Source of the DNA: Chrysophaeum taylorii
Lineage: Eukaryota > Sar > Pelagophyceae > Pelagomonadales > Pelagomonadaceae
Length of the DNA stretch: 64,000 nt
Assembly: GCA_029834535.1 (NCBI GenBank)
Contig: JAQMWT010000190.1
Span: 1-64,000 of the forward strand
Direction: 5' to 3'
How positions within the stretch are numbered: the first letter of the stretch is position 1; every line of letters starts with the position of its first letter. Both the position numbers and the translations under genes were made by a program. Below the pieces are notes generated by a model. The model did not search any database. It had not been told where the DNA came from and saw only the letters and a list, made by a program, of their open reading frames with translations. This document shows, piece by piece, positions 44,255 through 56,214 of the stretch.

Positions 44255-44357
44255 ATTAGCTTGAATGCGCGTAAACCAAAAATTTATTAATAAGTAAGAA
44301 GACAAACCAATACCTTCCCAGCCCAAAAACATTTGCATAAATAGAGAACAGTAATCA
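44255..44357 (-). pseudogene. nad5: Mitochondrial nad5 insertion, first piece
   Basis: The minus strand reads [20 protein letters not shown] and then FWFTRIQAN, the NAD5 residues immediately before KAAIKAM of the main piece. The border at about 44357 abuts LTR-like sequence. Confidence 0.88.
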
Positions 44358-44360
44358 CAA

Positions 44361-44450
44361 CTGTGTTACCCTCCAGCAGAGTGTGGGAACAGTGGTAGTC
44401 TGTCCTCGAATCTGTCTCTTAATCAAGGACAGTCGGTGTGAATAACACAG
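44361..44450. repeat. Short LTR-like segment with 8-bp inverted ends
   Basis: Begins CTGTGTTA and ends TAACACAG. It lies between the copia D RNase H relic and the nad5 piece, so it could be that relic's short 3' LTR or an independent short inverted-repeat element. Confidence 0.35.
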
Positions 44451-44529
44451 CGGTTTCTTAAATCGAAGGTGGCAAAGTTAAGTGAACTAACCCTAGAACA
44501 GGGGGCACTAACCCTAGTTCAGATTTTCG

Positions 44530-44910
44530 ATCTCTACGCCCTCACAGGTTGAACGTGGGGAGCGAAATCTGGATCAAACTAAGCGGGAAGCGTCTTACCA
44601 TCGACAAGAATGTAGAGAGTGTTCTGGACAGAGTCGTACGGTGGAAGAGCAGCTGAAAGAGTGATTTGATGGGATGGTGGGGAGGATGAAGTGGAGTGAA
44701 CGCCGTAGGCGTTTTTGAGCTTGTGAAATAAGTTGCGTTGAAGGAGCTTCGAAAAACGATCAGCGACCTGGTAGAGAGTAGGACACCAGAGAGGTCTAAT
44801 GATCGAGTTAGCTTGGTAGTCACGAATGCGAAATTCCCGTAATTTGATATGACGAGAAGGAGCACTGACTTTAGGATGATTAGCGACACGTAGTGCGCTA
44901 GCGTTGTCAA
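44530..44910 (-). pseudogene. Copia relic D, RNase H end (fossil)
   Basis: The minus strand reads SIDNASALRVANHPKVSAPS, then RHIKLREFRIRDYQAN, ending in LYQVADRFSKLL. This is the C-terminal RNase H signature of a copia family different from A, B and C. The copia A2 LTR is inserted at its start. Confidence 0.7.
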
Positions 44911-45310
44911 TGGAGAGATTGGACCCTCTCCGGGTACATGGTAGAGACTGCGTGCAGTCCTAGGCGTGTACAGACCATTCCGCTTGTCACATGCTACTTC
45001 ACAAGGTAGGGATTTAGGCCCTAACTCCTTAAGGACATTAGGTCCCATAGAAGCGTTTACACTGACAACGGGGAACGAAGTCTCTGTTAATTAAACAGAA
45101 AACCCCGTACCCGACGGTACGCACCTGGAGGCCTACTCCATGTTGGAAAAGAGCTTCAGACTGGGTTCTTCATAGTCGTGAAAGAAAAGGGGCGGAAGGG
45201 TAAGGAAATGGAAGAAAGAGGGAAAGCCGTATTACGGAGAGAAAACCCTCGTGTAGAGATTGGTGTGAAAATGTTCCAGTGTCGCACACATAATAGTGTA
45301 GCTCTCTGGA
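44911..45310 (-). repeat. 3' LTR of copia A2
   Basis: 400 bp, an inverted match to the two A1 LTRs, with the purine tract complement ccccctcaa next to it. Confidence 0.9.
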
Positions 45311-45429
45311 CCCCCTCAACGTGTGGAAACGGTTTATGCATTTCAGACGTTCTTGAGGCGGAACTTGTGCAATATACACGAAAACAGTGGACAATGGAAC
45401 AAACAACAACAGAACAGGACAAATTAATT

Positions 45430-47390
45430 ATGATGTCGAGCGTGTTGTAATGTGACGCAAAGAAGCTGTATCAGTATCCACATCAGATGTATGGTCCGAT
45501 TCATCTTCGCTATTATCATCCAGTTCCTTTAACTCTGGAGAAGATGAATTATGAACATCCGATGGTGGGTCGTTAGTAGTGTTAGTATTGTGCGTAGTCA
45601 TTGCATCACTCAAGGTAACCAAGGGTGATATGACAGATGGAAGGAAAGACATAGCAGAGTCGGGTGTAAGAGCGTGTAGATCCAATGCAGGAATAACACG
45701 ATCATTTGCATCAGACATAGTTGCATGGAGATGATGAGCTGCTGCGTCGATTTGAACTTGCTGAGCCTCATTATACGTATCGGGAGGGAGCTGTCCAATA
45801 GATGGGATAAGTGACCGAGAAATGATATGGACAAATACAGCAGAGGACGGGATTATGATGTCCTGATGCATCTGAAGACTTGACAAGATGTTGTCTAATA
45901 GAGACACATGCTTGATGTTCTCAATCACTTGGGTGTTTAAATTTTCGTAAGTCTCTTGCATCTGTGTGAGAGATGTTAATGCAAGCGATAGTTGTTGATC
46001 TTGCGCCATCAATTGCTGTTCGGTATTAGTGAGACGCAAGGATAAAGACCGAACCTCTTCTTTTAATTGATGTAAAGATTCCGTCATATTATCGTTAGTT
46101 TTATCTAGCGTGGGTTCAGCGGGTGGATTGTCGATCGGCGCTGGTGAAACATCTTCAGAAGAAGTATCATCTGAAAAGACATCGCTTATGTCCGAAGGGT
46201 AGCCAACCTGGATTGGCACATTTTTAAAGGCAGCTTGCTGTACAGGTGATAGTTGACGAAAATAATTAAGCATTGGCGGTAACGTCTCGGAGGAGATTGC
46301 GTTAAATTGGTGGGAAACATCATCAACGAAGCGTTCGACAAGCACATTAAGCAGCTCGTCCGGGTTGGTTACTACGCATACTTTATCTTCAACTGAATGT
46401 AACAGAGACCAAGCTGCTACAAGAATCTCAAGATTTACACTCGAGATAAAGGGCAGCCGAAGTAAAAGCATGCTGCTATCGTCAGTGTTAACAATGGTTT
46501 TGGAGGCATCAACTTTAAGGGATAACGCAGTTTGCATGATTGCCTCTTTGAGCTGCTTATTAATAGCAATGGACTTTCCAAGGCGGAGGATTATCGCTCT
46601 GGTGTGGGCAGCTGGATCGTCAAAGCAGGAAAGTTGGAAGGGCTGCTGACTGTTGCGAATTAAAGCTATCCCATGATGTGACCGATCGCACAGCACACAA
46701 ATCAACAAGAAGAAAGGGCGCGGTACGTCGAAGCAGTGGGATGCATGTTGCTCAGACGCGAGATGATCCTCAATAATTTGGCGAATCCTGTCAGTTTTAA
46801 GTTCATCTTCATTACAAATGATGAGCACGACTGGTGTGCCTGGCGCATCAACTTTATTGTAGCACTTTGTACACGTCACATGTACTTTGACACCCCTTTA
46901 ATGGGTGGGAAGCGATGAAGACGGATACCCTCGTTAGGAGATATAGCGGGGGCGTTTCGGATACGCTTAGTCTTGACACACAACACGGAGCTGAGATATT
47001 GGACGTTGTCTACAAACTCTGTCTGTTGTGCTTCCGTAAGCAGCTGTTGCAAAGACTTAAGCCAGCACTGGGGGTCCTTGTGTTGCGGAATAAGAAAGTT
47101 GGGTGGTGATGAGCCAAGAGCAGTAACGTTCCCGGACATCATCGCTAATACGTCAAATTTGCAATGTTTGAGCAGGAAATACTCAGACTTTGCTGCTTGC
47201 GATTTAGACTGTTGTTGGGCAGCTGCTTTGGGCGCCCTGGGCGTCACGGGCGTCGATTGATGTCCTTGCGCCACCGACAAATAGGTTTGATGTTTCCGAC
47301 TAGGGGAACTAGTCGGTGCAGCGCTTGGAGTTAGAGCATTGAAAGGTGGAGACAGTGACAGTATACCACCACCGCGACCACGGTTCATGG
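45430..47390 (-). pseudogene. Post-pol coding region of copia A2 (fossil, better preserved)
   Basis: The same content as in A1. The N-terminal part is Gly/Arg-rich and Lys/Ala/Gln-rich (MNRGRGGGILSLSPPF, KAAAQQQSKSQAAKSEYFLL). The main part of about 480 codons has VTCTKCYNK-type and ICVLCDRSHHG Cys motifs, an acidic segment and a coiled coil (SLHQLKEEVRSLSLRLTNTE). It ends in an Asp-rich tail. The long open stretch is the best view in this window of this accessory protein. Confidence 0.7.
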
Positions 47391-47559
47391 TAGAGTGGCG
47401 TCGGCTCGCAGCATCTTTGTTTTTTAGTGGGATTCATCATGAGAGGAATCTCCACATCACATTTTATGTCGCATTTCACATTTTAGCAAGCCAGTGTCCT
47501 GTGCATAGCAGGGTTAGTTTAAAGTCATTTCGGACATAATGGAGGGTAATGATTAACCG

Positions 47560-47940
47560 TCATGTTGAGCCATGGGTTGTTGTAAGCCGAGTAACGTGCG
47601 AAATCTGCTGAAGAGTGGAGCTCCAAAGGGTTTGGTAAATCCATCGGCAAATTATGGGTACCGGAAACATGATGTAGGCGGATTCGTTTTAACTGTGCGT
47701 AGTCACGTATACGGAACCAGCGTGTGCTGATAGCTTTAGCCTTAGTCGCGCTGTCGGGGTTGTTTGATAGATGAATAGCAGAGGAATCTCCAAGTATAGG
47801 ACTGTTACGTATGACCGACATGTCCGATGGGAGGGGATTGTCTTGAGCATCATAATCTAGTAGCAAATCTTTCCGTGAAGGTTGGCGAAGATAGAAGTGA
47901 GGGTTTATAACGAATGCCATTTCCGTTAGCAATTTGCGTA
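47560..47940 (-). pseudogene. RNase H end of copia A2 (fossil)
   Basis: LRKLLTEMAFVINPHFYLRQ through RWFRIRDYAQLKRIRLHHVS to GTHN and FTKP-like sequence, matching A1 at about 22.2-22.55 kb. Confidence 0.8.
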
Positions 47941-47942
47941 AC

Positions 47943-48256
47943 TGCAGAGCATTAGCAAGCAGTGGTAAGTCACCTGGGAAACCACCCCGTCTCATCATGA
48001 ACGTCTGGAAGTATTTAATTCGGGGAATGAAAAGGTATGTTCCCTATATCCTCAGAACACGACAGGCGGCATCTAGAACTACTCGAGAAAGGTAAAGTGT
48101 ATAGTGCTACATACCTCGGGACGCGCTAGACCATGATGATGAGCGTAGGCACAAATCAGAGGACTATTTGATTGTGTAGAAAGGAAGAAGAAGGGTAAGG
48201 AAGAGATCACGTTCTCAACGGACGGATAAGGGTAAGAGGCAGCAGGTTTCTCTGCA
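47943..48256 (-). repeat. 3' LTR of copia B
   Basis: 314 bp with perfect 7-bp inverted ends TGCAGAG and CTCTGCA, preceded on the minus strand by the purine tract cgaggggg. Confidence 0.75.
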
Positions 48257-48415
48257 CCCCCTCGAGATGTCTTAAGCGCAAGGTGCGACTGAAGAGTATC
48301 TCTTGAGAAAGATGATGATGAAAACAGGAGAAAAAAAAAGGAAAGGAGCATACAGTCTTGATGGTCGCAGAGGTCACACAAGAAGCATCAAGAGCATAGT
48401 CGGGTGTCTTAGGGC

Positions 48416-49126
48416 TTAGGACTTGAACTTGGTGGAGTTGAGAGTCGACTTGACGCTTTTAAACAGAGCATTACGAAACACAGGTACAACAGACAGTGTG
48501 TTGCGGCTATCTGAGGTGGTGGGCATCGTTACTGGTTCGAGGGTATCAGTATCTTCTTCGTCGGCTTCTGCTGTAAGGTGGTGAACACCAATAGCAGAAT
48601 GGTGTGGTACCATACGAAACGTGAGTGCAAGTAAAGTATTCAGTAGGGATGGCACTAGTGAGTCAAGTTTTAGGGTGTCCAGTTGGTTTTCCAAGAAGTT
48701 GGACTCAGCGAACGGATCCGAGAAGATAGAAGAGTCTTCCAATTCACATGCGAAGGGAATGCTTTGAATACACGAGAGCAAATTATCACGCAGACGATGG
48801 AGGTGATCGTCCGGGGAGGAATGGTTGGCGGCACATTGGTCATGAGCTGTTAGAGTTAAGCGGGACAGTAGCTCTGTGATCTTGAACAGTGTTACGAGCA
48901 ACACGTGTGCATTGGCTGTAGGAGGAAAGAGCCGGTTCTCCAGGGAGGTAATTGAAGCAATGGCAGCCTGCATATCTGTGCGCAGAGATAGATTCTCAGC
49001 GCTGAGGTTGTTGACCTTCCGAATATATAGGCGAAGAGTTTCCTGGAGTTGCTCGACTTGTTGACGCAATGCATCGACATCATCAGGCGAGGCAGAAGGA
49101 GCAGGGTGTGTCGATGGCGAAGACAT
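48416..49126 (-). pseudogene. Post-pol region of copia B, coiled-coil part (fossil)
   Basis: About 236 codons with an N-terminal coiled coil (VDALRQQVEQLQETLRLYIR) followed by a helical domain (HVLLVTLFKITELLSRLTLT). It corresponds to the C-terminal coiled-coil part of the family A post-pol protein, here as a separate reading frame. Confidence 0.6.
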
Positions 49127-49332
49127 TTCCAGAGTAGATTCTTATGTGGGAAGTGAGTAGTTTAATGACGTTTCGGTCAACACATGCTGTGCAAATAGGG
49201 GTATTTCGTGTTTAGAAAATGCAGAAAGTCTTGATGTTCTGCCGGAGTATAGGTGGGGCCGAACATTACATCCAGGAGTGATGGCGGCTTTGTATCATCT
49301 GAGGATGATACGTAGTCGTCAAGGTGTTGTGC

Positions 49333-50406
49333 CTACGATTGGACAACAGTATTAATCACATGGTGGTATTTGGTGGGCTTGAACATAGCCTGAGTTTTAC
49401 GAGCCTGTGTTCGCACGAGCGTTACAAGAAAGTTAAGATGCTCCAGGTGCATCTGAGTAATAAGCCGAAGATCCAGTGCGAATGGCAGTTGAGTGGTGGA
49501 GTCTGTGGCTGCATCGGTTACTGATAAGACTAAATGAGCAAGTGACGAATATTGCGTTAGACTGCTAGTCAAGAGAGTATGTAACTCCTTTGGCAAATGA
49601 TACGTGCGTATGATGGTTGCGCGTATATGACCAGCTGAGCACCCATCACAGGAGGGTTGGAAGGAAGTAGCATTACGTGCACATACGATAGGTTGTATGG
49701 GCACCTGATCGGTGTTGTGACAAGCGCAACAAATGTTAATGGTGATAGTTGAGATGGGGATGTGACCATTCTTCTTGTGGTCATCTGTGTTGAGGTGACT
49801 CAGCACTTCAGTGGGGAGTTCACTAGGTGCTTGTGACTTCGAATTATATGTGGTGGAGGCAAGAAATGTAGGTTGCCCCAAATCGTTGAGGCATTGCGTA
49901 CAGTAGGATGACAGAATGAAACGTTCACGTTTGGGGCCTCTGTAGCAGCCAATAGAAGTAATAGCAGGAGCAGCTTCCCAAAATGTAGTAATGGGTAGGC
50001 GCATGGATATGAATGTTGTTAGTTCCACAAACAGTAAAAAGTCAGCAGATTCATAGATCGAGTTGAGTGCCGTAGAGATTTCCGCTCGCATAAAAGAAGA
50101 GAGAAAGGGAGTAGCAGGAGTACGGAAGCTCTTAGAGAGAGAGCATCCTCGTTCAATCAGGGCAAAATCCATGTTGAGGCCATCCTGGAGTGTTAGGGAT
50201 TGTAGTAAAACATGTTCAGCTGGTGTCGGTGAGACAGTAGCAGCCTGGGAGGTAGCAGGAGTGACAGTGGTTATGGGTTGTCGCTTTTGAGACAACTTGG
50301 GAGAAGGCTCGGTCGTGGAAAGCGAGCGTGGAATTGTCCTTCGAACGACTGGAGAGATGCCACGGCCACGGCCACGGGAGTGCCAAGAAAAAGACATGAA
50401 CGACAC
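49333..50406 (-). pseudogene. Post-pol region of copia B, Cys-rich part (fossil)
   Basis: About 357 codons starting MSFMSFSWHSRGRGRGISPV, like the GRGGG start in family A. Cys pairs include YCTQCLND, NICCACHN and PSCDGCSAGH. It resembles the N-terminal half of the family A accessory protein in layout but not closely in sequence. Unknown function; nucleic acid binding is plausible. Confidence 0.6.
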
Positions 50407-50499
50407 TCACGACACGTACAAAAAAATTGTGGCAAAAGAAGGAAGGGTCAGGGCTAGTTTGCTAGTTTAACGACGTTGCGGTCACTAGGGTTAGGCATC

Positions 50500-52350
50500 T
50501 TCAATCCTGTAAAGGATTGTCGTCAGAGGCATGATGCATACCGAGTAGAGAGCGAAAGGTGGAGAACTCAGCAGCAAGTGGCTTTGTAAAACCATCCGCC
50601 ACGTTCAGCTTGCCGGGAACATGATGGACTCGTATTTTCTGTAGCGAGATGTACTCACGGATTTTAAACCATCTGGTCGACAGTGCCTTGGATCGAGAGG
50701 ACCCATCTGGGTTATTAGAGGTGTGAACAGCGGCAGCATTGTCAGACAAGAGAGGTAGGCTTCTGATGAAGCGCATATCTTCAGCAATTGGGTTGTCATT
50801 GTCATCGAAGTCGACAGGGTCAGCGGTGTTCTCACCATTAGCATTGTTGACGTAGAAGGTGGGGTTGACGACAAAGGAGAGTTCCAACAGCAGCTTGCGT
50901 AGCCAAACAGCTTCATCAGCACAAATACTGAGGGCAATCAACTCAGCTTCGTGAGTTGAGCAGGAGACAATCGGTTGAAGTTTGCTTTTCCAACCAATAA
51001 GGCAGTTGAAAAGATAGAAGACAAACCCGGTGGTAGATTTCCTATCTTCCTGTGCTAAGGAAGGGGCATTGTCAGCGTCAACCATGGCAACTAAGGGGTC
51101 AAACTGTCCAGTAGATACATCCTGCGGTTGGTAGTCGACCACAGTGGATAGATCAATTCGATTAGCGGAGACAGTGCGAAGGTGAGCTTCAATGGCATTA
51201 CCTTTAGGATGGAACCAGAGGCGAAGTGAGCGGTTTTCCGGCTTCTTGAGGTAGCGAAGCAAATGCTCTAGCATTTGGACGTGAACATGTGGGTGCATGC
51301 ATACCACGCGAACATCTGCCCAAGGCTTGCGAGAAGTCAGGTCTGCAGGCAACTTGCATGAACACCAGCTTGCCAAGGAGGGTGGCAAAGTGCGAATTGA
51401 TGTACAACTCTGTTTCAGAGCTGGGAGTGCCATCTTTATACTTGAAGGACGATGACATAGGATATTTAAGCGGGGTCGGTTGCTGCAAGACTGGGTGATC
51501 AGCGAAGAGTTCATCCAGCTTGGCTTGCACATCCAGAGAAATGGAACCGTCAGATGTGCGACACACACGCATGCCTAGGAGGGTATGGACAGGTTCAAAC
51601 TGCTCTACAGCATACCGTTTGCGGAGGGCATCCTGTAATTCAGTACGAAGAGGGTCGTCATTGGACACAATAACAATGTCGTCTACAGACAGACTGCATA
51701 CGACGAACTTAGCATGTGCGGATACTCGAGCATATAGGCAAGAGTCCGAATGCAGGCGTTTGTAGCCAAGGCTACGGAAGAAGCCGTCTATCTCTTTGTT
51801 CCAAAGGGATGGTGATTGCCGAAGTCCATAAAGTGACTTCAGCAGTTTCGGTAGACGTCGGCCCTTGTACTTAGCGTCATCGGGGTCGATAAGCTTGATG
51901 CCGTCTGGTAACTGAACATAGACATTGGCATCGATGTCAGACTGAACGAAGGCGTTCGGGACGTCTGCATGGTAGACAGGCAATTGCTTGTATGCTGCAA
52001 TAGCTAGTAGTACCCGGATTGCGGTCATGGTGGCCATGGGGCTGAAGGTACCAAAGAAATCGGCGCCAAGAGATGCTAGGAAGCCACGTAGTACGAGGCG
52101 AGCCTTGTGCTTAACGTATTTGCCTGCAGAGTCTGTTTTAATCTTCAGCACCATCTTGTTGTCAATAGGGCGAGAGACACCGTCGGGTAAGGAAAGTTTG
52201 AAGCAGCCAAAGCGGATAATGTAGTGGAGTTCCTTGGCGATGGCCTTGAGGTAGGCGTGCCTGTTTTCAGGCGACATACCGCGGAGACACTTGAGTTTAT
52301 ATTCGTCAATGGAAACGTCAGCTTCTTGGACCTTATATTCGTCAGGACCA
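50500..52350 (-). pseudogene. Reverse transcriptase and RNase H of copia B (fossil)
   Basis: RT: KHKARLVLRGFLASLGADFF, VYHADVPNAFVQSDIDANVY, LKSLYGLRQSPSLWNKEIDG and VVCSLSVDDIVIVSNDDP. RNase H follows, with SCSTHEAELIALSICADEAV and a closing FKIREYISLQKIRVHHVPGK. All are standard Ty1/copia signatures. Confidence 0.9.
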
Positions 52351-53399
52351 ACAATGGCTGGTGAATTATAGTTTAGCGACGTTGCGGTCGAGGCAGTGTG
52401 CGCAACTTCGGGATAAGCGGAAACAGCGTCAGTAGGAGTAGTAGGGGCAGATTCCAGTTGGATATGGATAGTAGGGTCGGTACGTAAGACCTGGGTGATA
52501 AACTCTGTAGAGACCAGAAGGTATTCCTCCAAGTCAGCCAGAGATGCAGAAGTAGCGCCAAACTCGGATGAGTTGTGATCAATAAAGCTGGTCGGCGCCA
52601 GGTACGTAAGTGCATATTGTAAGGAAGAAGTGCCGAAGGCAGCAGCGTGTTCAGTGAACGCAGATAAAAGGGGCTGAGGAATAGGGCACGCAGGTGAACC
52701 ATCAGCAGTTAAAAAGGCTGCAGCTGGGATGTTGGATGCGCACTTGGCGTGGGCGAAGTAACCATCGACGTGCGGGTAGCGGGCAAGTAAGTCAGTGCGC
52801 AGCGGGAGAAGAAGACGAGCTAACAACGCATGTTCCCCCTTTGAGCAGATAGCAGACCAGAGGATACCACCACGGAGATGAAGGGCGGAGAGGGTGGGGG
52901 ACTTGAACGTAAGAAAGTGGTGGCGAAGATCCCAGCGGAAATCGGCGAGCTTGCCACCAGCAGCTTTGTAAGCACCAATAGTAGACGCTTGTAACCGGGC
53001 TCGGATATTTTGCATAGAAGTGGCCTTGCGAGTGTTAGGCTGTTTGGAACCTGGGACAAGAATGAGGTCATCTTGTGCAAAAAGGTCTTTGTAAGAAGGA
53101 AGCAAGGGCGGCGGTGACATAGAGCCAGATTCGTCGGCGGTAGCGTCAGAAGATGGAGAAGAGGCCGGAGTAGGGGACGAAGAAGGAGGAGCTGAAGGAG
53201 GTGGGGAGTGCCCCCTCTGAGGATGCGGAGTCGTCCTTGTCCCCCTCTGAATGACATGGTCTTGGATAGTGGTGTGGGGTGTGAGCGAGAAAGGCGCGGA
53301 AGGAGCGTGTGGCGGAGGAGCTAGTTCAGGATCAGGAGTAGGATGCTGCAACATGTAGAGGAATTGCAGCTTGGACGAAACACGAATCTGTCCGTTTTC

Positions 53400-54400
53400 A
53401 GGGTTGAGGACGACGTCAGCGAGATGGTCGACGCGTGGGGAGACGAGCGGGTTTTGTGCGTTGGCGCAACATAGATACAGATATTTGCGGCGGCACGGTT
53501 CCCACTTGTGGTGTTCATGGGGCTCCAATAGGAGGTAACATTCAGCGCCAAAAATCTTGAGCATATCGTGTTGGGGAGTGTTGAGTTGGTTGTAGAGTAG
53601 CTGTTGCGGACTCAGAATAACATGATGAATGCGCTCGAGCGTGGCGTTCGGGAGAAGGTTATAGCTTTGAACGGTGTGTATCACCGCCCATGGGAACATG
53701 ATAGCGGGCTCCACGATCTTGGCGCCACGATAGTGAGCATTAAGGAGAGAGCGAAGGCGAGTCGATGAGGCGGAGGTGATGAAACCGATGGCAGACTCAA
53801 CTTCAAAGTTAAAGTGGTGCATGTACGGCGGGGTGGCAATGAGTTGAATGCCCTTATCGACGCGGTACGGGGAGGTAATGTGCTGGCTAAAGTAGGGCTT
53901 GAATGCATCGGAGTAGAGGGTGCGCATGTGCACGTTGAGTTGTGTACGACAGTAGTCATACACAAAAGCCAGAGCTTGAGTGAACTCCGTGGCGTTGGTG
54001 GTGCGTGTAAAGTACACCAAGAGAAATTTCGAAGTGAGTTCCTTGAAGACGATGATATGTGTGAAGCCTCCCCATTCGGATGGGATGGTCACATAGCCGC
54101 CGTCGCACGCCCAGACTTCGCCGGCTTTGTGAGTTTGCTCAAAAGAAGGCTTGGTCGCATTGAAATGCTTGTGCGGGTGGCGCTTGTTGTGTGCGATGCA
54201 GTCGGTGCATAAGTCGCGATATGGTATGTCAGAAGCAGAGAATCCAGGGTGAGCAAGTACGTTGGGGGCCTTGGCAGCGACGTTGTCGGGGCAGTGATGC
54301 ACCCGGTGAAAGCGATTGGCACGTTCTTTGGCATTGAGATATTCGGTGGATCCGTGTGCGAGGGACTTACGAGGAATGGGATGAGCGGGAATGTGCCGTT
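53400..54400 (-). pseudogene. Integrase of copia B (fossil)
   Basis: Zinc-binding region: FHRVHHCPDN and CTDCIAHNKRH. Core: GEVWACDGGYVTIPSEWGGF and the later PWAVIHTVQSYNLLPN. A Pro/Ser-rich linker follows (about 52.9-53.3 kb). Confidence 0.85.
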
Positions 54401-55405
54401 TGCGCCGAACATCGAACTTGAGTTCGGTGTCTAAGGCTGGGGAAGGCGGTGTATCGTCATCCTGGTGCGCAGCAGGGTCACTTGGAGATGCATCCTCATC
54501 ATCACGAGTAACGAGAGTATCTTCGTAGGACGAAGATATATAGTTTAACGACATTTCGGTCAAGCAGTTGCTGGAAATGGACATCATAAAAGCTTGTGCT
54601 AAAGACAAGGTATATGTGCTGCACGTGGTGGAAGCTTGATTAATGGTCGTGAAGTTGGATACATTGGATTTCTTAGTCACTGCAGCAGTATGTTGGAAGG
54701 TAGGGTCCAACATAAGGGATTTAATATCGGCAACGAGGAGCGAAAGGTGCTTGTACAGAGTGCTGTACGTACCGGCAGGCAGAGCATTGCTGAGCATGTC
54801 ACAGCAAAGGTCATGGCGTAGAGACAAGAGGAAGGATACCTGTTGTTTGGTGTGGTTGTTAGCACGAATCAACTCCGGTCGAGTGGGGTAGCGTAATTTC
54901 CCGTTGCGAGGGTCAAGTAAAATAATATTGGCATACCCTCGGACGGTTGGCAATGGAGCAAGCATGGAGTGGGTTTTAGAGCCGAGTTTGCGGTCACTTC
55001 CACGAATATACCCTATATAGCGACTATGAGATAGGTGGTGATCTTCCAGAGCAAAATGAGAATCCTTGTAATCGAAAGAGTTGTCGGTGGCCTTGTAGGT
55101 AAGGCAGCCAGGCATCACAAGAGAGCATCTGGACAAGAGTTCTTGTATGGCGGTGCCATAGGTGACAGCGGAGCCAACTTGGGGAAGGGCTTGGACTATC
55201 CACAAGTAACCCATAAACGGCTCCAAATATATGGACCTGTCCCGGTCGCGGGGGATGTCGGAAGCAGAGAACGTATACGTGCTTCCAAAGGCGTTGATGG
55301 GAGTTTGATATTGGGTGGTGGCGTTCTCAATGGTGAGGTTGCCGTCGGAATGGTGGCCGCCAGTTAAGAAGTAGGAGTTGTGTGATGTTGATGAGGTTGT
55401 AAGTA

Positions 55406-55811
55406 AGTAACTAACTAACTTCAGACCTCTCCCGAGCATGGGAGCCAGGCCGGACAGGCAGGAGCCGATCCGGAATCACAGAGGAAAATCACGCAGTTGG
55501 GGCAGAGGAGAGGGACGAGGACTCGTTGATGACGGACCGCCACCGCGCGCGGTCTTGTGCGAAGTCGTGCAAAAGCGTCGCAGGCCGCAAACGTGTTGGT
55601 CCACGAACAATCGAACTGTCCGTCGCGTGCTGCCCAACCGAGCGAACCCCATCCCAGCGCGGACTTTCCGGGTGCTAACCGGCCAGCCCGGGAGGCGAGC
55701 AGGCACCGTCTCACTCCGGGACGGCCGGGGCCGCCGCAGGGAGCAAGCGTGTTAGGCGCCGTCCTCCATCGCAACCTACGGTTAGCGATCGCAGGGTTAG
55801 TTTTATTTTTT
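55406..55811 (-). mobile_element. SINE-like retroposon copy e (diverged)
   Basis: About 406 bp, with both ends of the family but a different middle section. It is flanked by 14-bp direct repeats TGAGGTTGTAAGTA at 55392-55405 and 55812-55825. On the minus strand it begins with an A run and aaactaaccctgcgatcgc and ends in TTAG units. It represents a second subfamily. Confidence 0.85.
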
Positions 55812-56214
55812 TGAGGTTGTAAGTAGTAACCTACAAGTGCAGGCCAGTGAGTTCACCTAGCCCCAATCTCTAACCCCAGTAAGTTCACCTGGTCCCAGTA
55901 AGTTCACCTAGTCCCAATCTCTAACCCCAGTAAGTTCGGCGTAAACCCACTCGTGCTCACACCCACTCACCCCACTCTCCTTTGAGCTCGTCGCTCTCAC
56001 CTCCGCCAATCTAAGCTGCTTTGATCCGCACACGCCGCTAACCTTTGAGTTTACTCTAAAAACCCCAGTAAGCTCACTTGGTCCCAGTAAGTTCACCTGG
56101 TCACCTAGTTCACATTGTCCCAATCTCCAACCCTAGCAAGCTCACCTGGTTCCAGTAAGTTCACCTGGCCCAGTAAGCTCACCTACAGTGCGCGTGTAGA
56201 CGCCGGGAGGGGGC

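Larger units (their letters stand above)
44911..47942 (-). mobile_element. Ty1/copia family A copy 2 (A2), 3' portion
   Basis: An inverted copy of the last 3 kb of family A: RNase H end, post-pol coding region, purine tract and 3' LTR. It is inserted in copia relic D. Upstream it stops at the LTR of copia B, which is inserted in its RNase H. The rest of A2 is not in the window. This portion has few breaks and is close to A1. Confidence 0.85.
47943..55833 (-). mobile_element. Ty1/copia element, family B, 3' two-thirds
   Basis: A minus-strand copia related to family A. It comprises the end of the protease-integrase spacer, integrase, RT, RNase H, a two-part post-pol coding region and the 3' LTR, inserted in copia A2. 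Beyond 55406 it is interrupted by SINE copy e and bounded by a Helitron-like unit, so its 5' third is not seen. The pol part is nearly open, making this the best preserved copia pol here (one or two breaks). Confidence 0.85.
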
